Source: Clostridia bacterium (GTDB lineage Bacteria; Bacillota_A; Clostridia; Christensenellales; Aristaeellaceae). From it: 17,799 nucleotides of DNA. Positions 7,721 to 13,108 of this stretch are shown piece by piece (within the stretch, counting starts at the first letter, position 1; each line of letters starts with the position of its first letter). Both the position numbers and the translations under genes were made by a program. The notes below the pieces were generated by a model, which was not told the origin of the DNA, did not search any database, and saw only the letters and a program-made list of their open reading frames with translations. The stretch spans positions 1-17,799 of the forward strand of contig JAFUDW010000158.1 of the NCBI GenBank assembly GCA_017464225.1, given 5' to 3'.

Positions 7721-8384
7721 GGGCAAATTCCTCCAATAACGCCTGCCGGAGCTGGGCATGGTTTTCAAAATAGCGATGGGCCGCCGCCTTGATCAGATGC
7801 TTTTCCCGGATGTGCTTATCATCCTCCATAGCCCATACGGTGCATCCAGCCTGCCTGCCGGTCTGCAGGGCGTAAAGCGAATCCTCGATCACCAGGCAAT
7901 CCGCTGCCGTCACGCCCATACGCGCGGCGCAGCGGTCAAAGTACGCGGGCTGATGCTTGTTTTCATTCTGGAAGCAGGTGCTTTCCCAAAACCGGAAAAA
8001 GCGCCCCATATGCAGGCGGTTCAGCGTGTAATGCAGCGCCTGCCGCTCGGTGGCTGACGCCAGGCACATGGGCACTCCCAGGCCGCGCATGGCCTCCAGC
8101 GTTTCCATCGCCCCGGGCTTGAGCGGCGCGCCCTCGGCGTAGGTATGGGTATAGATATAATTGCGGCACCAGGCGCGGGCCTGCTCAAAGGTCATATCCA
8201 GCCTGCAATCCGGCGAAGCCAGATAATTGCGCAGCGTTTCCGACGTGGCCGTGCCAAACCAGGGCGCGTTCAGTCCCCTCTCATCCGGCACACCGTAATG
8301 CTCCAGCAGGCGGAAGATATTCCGGATCCAATGGTATTCGGTATCGGTAATGGTGCCGTCCATATCCCAGATAATGGCCTTCAT
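7713..8384 (-). CDS. HAD-superfamily (subfamily IA) phosphatase
   Basis: This is a 223-residue HAD hydrolase of the beta-phosphoglucomutase/phosphatase type. The nucleophile motif DMDGT has D7 and D9. Motif II is LASAT (S110). The likely motif III lysine is in NENKHQPA (K143), and motif IV is VIEDS (E167, D168). A helical cap lies at about 15-85. All catalytic residues are present, so it is probably active on a small phosphorylated metabolite that the sequence does not reveal. It is the first gene of a two-gene unit with the AlaX-like protein, overlapping it by 8 bases. The ribosome binding site upstream of the ATG at 8384 is weak (GAGAGGGA). A promoter lies at 8420-8449. Confidence 0.88.
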   Translation of the reverse strand: MKAIIWDMDGTITDTEYHWIRNIFRLLEHYGVPDERGLNAPWFGTATSETLRNYLASPDCRLDMTFEQARAWCRNYIYTHTYAEGAPLKPGAMETLEAMRGLGVPMCLASATERQALHYTLNRLHMGRFFRFWESTCFQNENKHQPAYFDRCAARMGVTAADCLVIEDSLYALQTGRQAGCTVWAMEDDKHIREKHLIKAAAHRYFENHAQLRQALLEEFAHD

Positions 8385-8419
8385 GGGCGTAATGATCCCT
8401 CTCTCGTGTGGAATGGCTC

Positions 8420-8449
8420 ATTATACCACAGGCAAACGCTCTTTGAGAA
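8420..8449 (-). promoter_or_regulatory. Promoter of the HAD-alaX unit
   Basis: On the minus strand a perfect TATAAT (8425-8420) is preceded by TTCTCA (8449-8444, four of six matches) with an 18-base spacer. It lies 36 bases upstream of the HAD start codon. The -10 is strong and the -35 mediocre. Confidence 0.55.
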
Positions 8450-8453
8450 TACC

Positions 8454-8500
8454 CAACCTTGCGCCGCGTCCAGAAAGCGGCAGGCCGAAAATGAAGGTTG
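8454..8500. repeat. Nested inverted repeats between the hydrolase and HAD genes
   Basis: An outer 7-bp repeat, CAACCTT (8454-8460) with AAGGTTG (8494-8500), encloses an inner 5-bp repeat, GCCGC (8463-8467) with GCGGC (8477-8481). There is no T-tract. It lies about 100 bases after the hydrolase stop and just upstream of the HAD promoter, so it could help end the hydrolase transcript. The rest of 8385-8597 shows nothing else convincing. Confidence 0.3.
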
Positions 8501-8597
8501 TTATTAGAAGCAGCCGGTAGGCCCCGGATCGAGGAGGCCCTTATCGTATCCCCAGCCAGTTCCCTGTTTGCAAGATTCGATCTTTACCAAAAGCGCT

Positions 8598-9452
8598 TTA
8601 CAGCCTTTGTTCAAACAGCCAAGCGCGGATGGGTTCAAACAGGTATGCCCATTTCCAGGTGGCCATGTGATGCGCTGCCGGGAAAACCGGCGCGCCGGGC
8701 AGCAGCACGCTGTCGCCATCCAGCCAGGTAAACTGGATATTGGCGTTCTGCGCCAGCACTCCCCGGCAAAACTCCGTCTTCGCCGCCTCGTCAGCCTTGG
8801 CGTCCACATGGCCCCGGGCCACCCTGCCGCCCGCTTTTTCAATGGCGTCCATGCATTGCCCCATAATGGGGAAAGCGCGGCCATCGTGCTCGGATACCAT
8901 GATCCATACCCGCTCGTCCCGGATGGCCGCCATGCGTTCGGGATCCCACTGGCCCGCCGTCAGGAAGCAGCCCGCGAAGAAACGGGGATGGGCAATCAAT
9001 AATTCGCACAGCATCATGGTGCCCATGGACTGGCCCGTGCCGTAAATGCGTCCCGCATCGATCGCATAGCTCTCGCAAAGGCTTTGGATCAGCGCGATCG
9101 TTGCCTCCGCGGCCCAGCCCACCGTATAATCGTCAAACGCCGATTTTTCGCCATACTGAGGCGCCAGCACAAAGCAGGGACGCTTTTGCTGCTCGCCCGC
9201 GTCAGCCCACACCAGCGCGCCGATCCCCTGGCGCAGAGTATAATCCACCTCCTGCGAGATGGAGCCCATATCGTGCATGAACACCACCAGCGGCAGCGGC
9301 TCCTCAAAGCGCTGAGGCACAAACAGGTTGTAATTCAGCGTATGCCCCTGGTATTCAAAGGCAAAACCGCTGAATCGCTTCGCGTTGTCCGCATAAGCGG
9401 CTTCCTGGGCTGTCAGCTGAATGGGCGGCGGCGTCATGGGCGGATGCGGCAT
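8598..9452 (-). CDS. Alpha/beta-hydrolase-fold esterase (predicted peptidase/PHB-depolymerase-like)
   Basis: This is a 284-residue serine hydrolase. The nucleophile elbow GTGQSMG (Ser in G-x-S-x-G) follows the YAIDAGRIY strand-turn typical of the feruloyl-esterase/PHB-depolymerase-like group. A likely acid is Asp in SEHDGRAF, and the likely catalytic His is in AAHHMATWKW near the C-terminus. LPLVVFMHDMG carries the oxyanion-region strand and loop. No signal peptide is visible, so it is probably cytoplasmic, acting on an ester or acylated small molecule. I use the ATG at 9452, not the GTG at 9461, because the AGGAG (9466-9462) stands 9 bases before that ATG and abuts the GTG. It appears to be a single-gene unit. 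Fold and triad likely; substrate unknown. Confidence 0.85.
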   Translation of the reverse strand: MPHPPMTPPPIQLTAQEAAYADNAKRFSGFAFEYQGHTLNYNLFVPQRFEEPLPLVVFMHDMGSISQEVDYTLRQGIGALVWADAGEQQKRPCFVLAPQYGEKSAFDDYTVGWAAEATIALIQSLCESYAIDAGRIYGTGQSMGTMMLCELLIAHPRFFAGCFLTAGQWDPERMAAIRDERVWIMVSEHDGRAFPIMGQCMDAIEKAGGRVARGHVDAKADEAAKTEFCRGVLAQNANIQFTWLDGDSVLLPGAPVFPAAHHMATWKWAYLFEPIRAWLFEQRL

Positions 9453-9579
9453 AAAAATCACTCCTTACAGCGTTATTCAAAATCTGAAACAGGATCGGCA
9501 AACGCACGAGCGCTCCCTTAGCATGCGCATTCCTTCGCCCTGGGCACGGCGCTTTCACGAAGCCCCATCCTACGCCTGC

Positions 9580-9609
9580 ATTATATCGGCGCGATCGGCA
9601 AATGATCAA
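9580..9609 (-). promoter_or_regulatory. Possible promoter of the esterase gene
   Basis: On the minus strand, TATAAT (9585-9580) is perfect. A TTGATC (9609-9604) lies 18 bases upstream. The leader would be about 120 bases long. The second copy of GATCGGCAAA (9593-9602) sits in the spacer. Confidence 0.45.
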
Positions 9610-9735
9610 ACCGTTTTCTGCGGGCTTTGTTGCATGATCCGGGATAATGTACGGCGGACGCCTTTTCCCCACCGCCCGCAGCCCCGTTTTGCAGGCTTTC
9701 TATCATTCACAAAAAAAGTCCCGGCAGGCGGATGG

Positions 9736-9764
9736 TAGACATTTATCCGGCGCTATGCTATAAT
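9736..9764 (+). promoter_or_regulatory. Strong sigma-A promoter of the exporter operon
   Basis: TAGACA (9736-9741, five of six), a 17-base spacer and a perfect TATAAT (9759-9764) preceded by TGC give a -35, an extended -10 and ideal spacing. Transcription should begin near 9771. The ATG at 9732 lies upstream of the -35, so it cannot be the permease start on this transcript. Confidence 0.85.
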
Positions 9765-9765
9765 A

Positions 9766-9802
9766 GAAAAGCTGTTTTTGCCTGCTTCTCAGGCTTTTCA
9801 GC
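9766..9802 (+). other. Inverted repeats in the exporter-operon leader
   Basis: GAAAAGC (9766-9772) and GCTTTTC (9793-9799) form a 7-bp repeat at the expected transcription start. A competing fold pairs GCTG (9771-9774) with CAGC (9799-9802) and CCTG (9781-9784) with CAGG (9790-9793). It might be an operator or a leader structure; the evidence is only the pairing. Confidence 0.3.
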
Positions 9803-9833
9803 AATCATTACCCAGGAATTGAGGGCATTACCC

Positions 9834-11267
9834 TTGAAGAACATCCAATCCGGAACGATCAAAAAGCGCGCGCTGTGGTTCGCCATCCTGACCGCGGCTT
9901 ATTTTTGCGTCGCCGCCCTTTTCTTCTGGCTGGTGCGCGACGATTGGTACAGGGCTGTGCTGAATGTGGAAAGCGTGGTCCGGGGTTTTACCACCGCAGA
10001 GATCAAGGAGGACACCGCCGTTACCCAAACCCTGCGTGTGCCCGCCGATTACCTGATGGACATGACGCTGGAGTTCAACCGCTGGAACGAGGACGACAGC
10101 GCGCAGATCACCGTAACGATGACAAGCGACGGTCAAACGCTGTGGAGCCGGCAGTACGCCTACTCAGCCCTGGAAGCCGACAGCCTGCTGCATTGCTCCT
10201 TTCCTGACGCGCTGTACGCCAAGAACAAAACCTTTACGCTGACAGTGACCGCCCAGGGCGGCCTGGCGGCCTGGTGCGGCGATACCCGCTCCACGGGCCG
10301 GTTTGTGGTACAGGCCGACAGCACGGGCGCGCTGGCCGTAAACGGCGAAACGATGAACGGGCAATTGGTGGTCTCCTTTTCGGGCTATAACCAGTTCAAC
10401 GTGCTGCCCTATTTCTGGCCCGTCGTCTGCGGATTGTATATCGTTCTCGCCGTGCTGAGCATCCATGAGGTACGCAAAAAGAACAGCCTGCTCCATACCG
10501 CTGTCACCACGCTGACCCGGTATCAATACCTGCTCCGGCAGCTGGTCACCCGCGATTTCAGGATCAAATACCAGGCCTCGGTGCTGGGCATTTTGTGGAG
10601 CTTTTTGAATCCCATGCTGATGACGCTGGTATATCATTTGGTGTTCAGCACCATTTTCAGGAGCACCATTGATAACTTCATTATATATTTGATGAGCGGC
10701 ATCATCCTGTTCAACTATTTCTCCGAGGGCACGTCGCTGAGCCTAAGCTCCGTGGTAAGCAACGCCAGCCTGATCACCAAGGTGCATATCCCCATCTTCA
10801 TTTTCCCCATATCCAAGATCCTGTCCTCGGCCATCAACCTGTGCGTTTCCTTCCTGCCGCTGTTTGTGCTGATGGCGATCACCGGCGTTCCCTTCCGCAA
10901 GAGCCTGCTGCTGATCCCCATGCTGCTGATCTTCCTGATCGCCTTCACCGCGGGCATGGGACTGATCCTTTCGGCGATGTACACTTTTTTCCGGGATATC
11001 CAGTTTTTATGGTCGGTCATGGTAACGATGTGGAACTTTGCCACGCCCATCTTTTACCCGGACAGCATCCTGCCCCAATCCTATCTGTTCCTGTTCAAGC
11101 TCAATCCGCTGTACCATATCTGCGCCTTTTCCCGCATGATCATCATGAACGGCGCATCACCCGTGCCCAGCACCTATCTTTCCTGCTTTGTTTCATCCTT
11201 TACCGTGCTGGCGGTGGGCCTCTTCGTATATCACAAAACGCAGGATAAATTTGTCCTGTACCTGTAA
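9834..11267 (+). CDS. TagG/Wzm-type polysaccharide ABC exporter permease with extracellular domain
   Basis: This is a membrane subunit of an ABC-2 exporter of the teichoic-acid/O-antigen kind. These move lipid-linked glycans across the membrane. Residues 225-477 form the usual six-helix permease, beginning with the conserved [21 protein letters not shown] stretch. Ahead of it are an extra helix (13-34), an outside beta-rich domain of about 155 residues (35-190) and a second helix (192-210). The 477-residue protein is therefore much longer than a standard TagG (about 260-270). I start at TTG 9834, giving MKNIQSG, because GAGGG (9821-9825) is 8 bases upstream and the -35 box covers the only earlier ATG. 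The ATPase gene follows after 17 bases. The exporter class is firm; the cargo and the role of the extra domain are unknown. Confidence 0.87.
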   Translation: MKNIQSGTIKKRALWFAILTAAYFCVAALFFWLVRDDWYRAVLNVESVVRGFTTAEIKEDTAVTQTLRVPADYLMDMTLEFNRWNEDDSAQITVTMTSDGQTLWSRQYAYSALEADSLLHCSFPDALYAKNKTFTLTVTAQGGLAAWCGDTRSTGRFVVQADSTGALAVNGETMNGQLVVSFSGYNQFNVLPYFWPVVCGLYIVLAVLSIHEVRKKNSLLHTAVTTLTRYQYLLRQLVTRDFRIKYQASVLGILWSFLNPMLMTLVYHLVFSTIFRSTIDNFIIYLMSGIILFNYFSEGTSLSLSSVVSNASLITKVHIPIFIFPISKILSSAINLCVSFLPLFVLMAITGVPFRKSLLLIPMLLIFLIAFTAGMGLILSAMYTFFRDIQFLWSVMVTMWNFATPIFYPDSILPQSYLFLFKLNPLYHICAFSRMIIMNGASPVPSTYLSCFVSSFTVLAVGLFVYHKTQDKFVLYL

Positions 11268-11284
11268 CCTTGGAGGAAGCATGC

Positions 11285-12025
11285 ATGGCTCCCATCATCA
11301 ACGTGGATCAGGTATCCATGAGATTCCATATGAACACCACCAAAACCACCAATCTGAAAGAATGGGTGGTGGGCTTCCTCAAGGGGCGTCTGAGATACTC
11401 CGATTTTTACGCTCTGCAGGATATTTCCTTTTCGGTGGATGCCGGCGAGGTGCTGGGCATCATCGGCCAGAACGGTTCGGGCAAAAGCACGCTGCTGAAA
11501 ATCATTTCGGGCGTATACAAGGCTTCCTCAGGATCGGTCAGCGTCACGGGCCGCATCGCGCCCATGCTGGAATTGGGCAGCGGCTTTGACTACGAGCTTT
11601 CCGGCCGGGAAAACGTGTTCCTGAACGGCGCCATATTGGGCTACGGTGAAAAATTTCTCCGGAGCAAGTACGACGAGATCGTGGAATATTCCGAATTGCA
11701 GGATTTTATCATGCAACCGCTCAAAACCTATTCCTCCGGCATGGTCACCCGCCTGGCCTTCTCCATCGCCACCCAGGTGGCACCCGAGATCCTGATCGTG
11801 GATGAGATCCTGTCGGTGGGCGATGAACGCTTCCAACGCAAGAGCGGCGCGCGCATGCGCGAGCTCATGACCGGAGGCACCACGGTGCTGATGGTGAGCC
11901 ATTCCATAGACCAGATACGCGAAATGTGCACCCGCGCGCTGTGGCTGGATCACGGAAAGCTGATGGATATCGGCGATACGCAAAAGGTCTGCGACGCCTA
12001 CCAGGCGTTCATGGCCGACAGATAA
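11285..12025 (+). CDS. TagH/Wzt-type polysaccharide ABC exporter ATPase
   Basis: This 246-residue nucleotide-binding subunit powers the permease encoded just upstream. Walker A is GQNGSGKS (61-68). The signature is YSSGM (149-153), the variant usual in TagH/Wzt proteins instead of LSGGQ. Walker B is ILIVDE (169-174), followed by SVGD, and the switch histidine is in VSHS (H206). The insert [15 protein letters not shown] near residues 21-35 before the first core strand is also typical of the family. The protein ends soon after the ATPase fold, so it lacks the C-terminal glycan-recognition domain of long Wzt proteins. That suggests recognition of the cargo by the permease or another partner. The ATG at 11285 follows GGAGGA (11272-11277) by 7 bases; an in-frame TTG at 11270 overlaps that site and is less likely. 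Confidence 0.92.
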   Translation: MAPIINVDQVSMRFHMNTTKTTNLKEWVVGFLKGRLRYSDFYALQDISFSVDAGEVLGIIGQNGSGKSTLLKIISGVYKASSGSVSVTGRIAPMLELGSGFDYELSGRENVFLNGAILGYGEKFLRSKYDEIVEYSELQDFIMQPLKTYSSGMVTRLAFSIATQVAPEILIVDEILSVGDERFQRKSGARMRELMTGGTTVLMVSHSIDQIREMCTRALWLDHGKLMDIGDTQKVCDAYQAFMADR

Positions 12026-12048
12026 CGGTTTTGGCAAAGGAGATCACC

Positions 12049-13032
12049 ATGAAAAAAACGCTCGCGCTCCTCCTGTGCATCCTGCTCTGCGTTCCCTGCG
12101 CACTGGCCGCGGAGGACGACGATCTGATCGGCGCCTGGGTGCTTACCCGCTACGCCGTGGACGGCAGGGTCATCGAGCATCCGGCGGCGGCAGGAAGCAA
12201 TAAGGTCGTCCTGTTTGAGGCTGACGGCTCCGCAGTGGTCACCATCAATGAAAACGTATACTACGGCACATGGACGGCGGAGGGCGATCGCCTGCACCTG
12301 CTGTACGAGGACGGCGATCAGGCTGATTTCAAAATGGAAGACGGGCAGCTCGTATACCGTCCCGAAGGCCAGATCCAGTATTTTACCCGCCAGGTGGTCT
12401 ATGCCGAAGCCGCTGATTTCGTCTGGCGCAAGCTGAGCGACGACTCCGCCGAGATCATCGGCTATACCGGCAGCGCATCTACCCTGAATATCCCCAGCGA
12501 GCTGGACGGCTATCCGGTGCGCGTCATCGGCACGGCAGCCTTCGCCTCCCATGAGGAATTGCTCAGCGTAACGCTGCCCGCCGGGATCGATACCATCAAG
12601 CCCTTCGCCTTCATGGGCTGTTCCAGGCTCTTCCGCATATCGCTGCCCGCGGGGCTGACCCGCATCGGCACATCGGCCTTCCAGGGCTGCGAAAACCTGG
12701 GCAGCATCGCCATTCCCGAGGGCATTGATACGCTGGAATACGCCGTGTTTCAGGGCTGCGCCTCTCTGCGGGCGGCCGGCCTGCCCCGGAGCCTGCGGCT
12801 GATTGAAGCCCAGGCCTTTGCCGACTGCGACAGCCTCAAGGGCATCGTGATCCCCGCGGGCGTGGAAACGCTGGCTGACGCAGCTTTCAGCGGCTGCGCC
12901 TCCATGGCCGAAGCCATTTTTCCCGCCAGCCTTTCCGCCATTTACGGCGCGCCCTTCGCGGGCTGCGAAGGCCTTGCCTTCATCGCGCCGCCAAACAGCT
13001 ATGCCGCCGGATGGCTCGCACAGAACCGATAA
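12049..13032 (+). CDS. Secreted lipocalin-like / LRR_5 (BspA-type) protein
   Basis: This is a 327-residue exported protein of unknown function. A signal peptide (1-20, ending ALA before AEDD) has no lipobox cysteine, so it is probably released or wall-associated. Residues 24-105 resemble the small lipocalin-like barrels of Bacillota (LIGAWVLTRYAVDG at the start, then alternating strands with YYGTWTAEGDRLHLLY). Residues 126-312 carry about six LRR_5 repeats of roughly 23 residues with the pattern AF-x-GC-x-x-L-x-x-I-x-I-P-x-G. The ATG at 12049 has AAAGGAG (12036-12042) 6 bases upstream and starts 23 bases after the ATPase stop. It is thus the last gene of the exporter operon and is followed by a terminator. 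The co-transcription suggests an extracellular helper of the exporter, which is inference. Confidence 0.85.
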   Translation: MKKTLALLLCILLCVPCALAAEDDDLIGAWVLTRYAVDGRVIEHPAAAGSNKVVLFEADGSAVVTINENVYYGTWTAEGDRLHLLYEDGDQADFKMEDGQLVYRPEGQIQYFTRQVVYAEAADFVWRKLSDDSAEIIGYTGSASTLNIPSELDGYPVRVIGTAAFASHEELLSVTLPAGIDTIKPFAFMGCSRLFRISLPAGLTRIGTSAFQGCENLGSIAIPEGIDTLEYAVFQGCASLRAAGLPRSLRLIEAQAFADCDSLKGIVIPAGVETLADAAFSGCASMAEAIFPASLSAIYGAPFAGCEGLAFIAPPNSYAAGWLAQNR

Positions 13033-13052
13033 CCAAAGCAAACGCCCCATCC

Positions 13053-13084
13053 CCCGCCGGAGTCCCCTTTCCGGCGGGATTTTT
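13053..13084 (+). terminator. Rho-independent terminator of the exporter operon / in the GTPase leader
   Basis: CCCGCCGG (13053-13060) pairs perfectly with CCGGCGGG (13071-13078) around a 10-nt loop, followed by A and five T (13080-13084). It ends the exporter operon 20 bases after its last stop codon. Only 24 bases separate the T-tract from the next start codon, leaving no room for a full promoter downstream. Confidence 0.85.
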
Positions 13085-13108
13085 CAAAAAAACGGCAGGA
13101 GGACGCCC

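Larger units (their letters stand above)
9453..9833. other. Divergent intergenic region between esterase and exporter operon
   Basis: No supported gene lies here. It holds the esterase ribosome binding site and a possible esterase promoter (9580-9609, minus). It also holds a strong exporter-operon promoter (9736-9764, plus) and its roughly 63-base leader with an inverted repeat. The 10-mer GATCGGCAAA occurs twice exactly 100 bases apart (9493-9502 and 9593-9602). Frames crossing the region overlap neighbouring genes in antisense and have no proper start signals. Confidence 0.6.

Noticed and set aside
9421..9738. A 105-codon plus-strand frame in the divergent region
   Set aside because: It begins inside the esterase gene in antisense, has no ribosome binding site and overlaps the exporter promoter.
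9732..9833. An upstream ATG that would lengthen the permease by 34 residues
   Set aside because: The ATG lies before the -35 box of a near-consensus promoter and has no Shine-Dalgarno site, while the TTG at 9834 has GAGGG at the right distance.
11998..13050. A 350-codon minus-strand frame antisense to the lipocalin/LRR_5 gene
   Set aside because: It is an aligned antisense shadow; the plus strand has a signal peptide, ribosome binding site and repeats.
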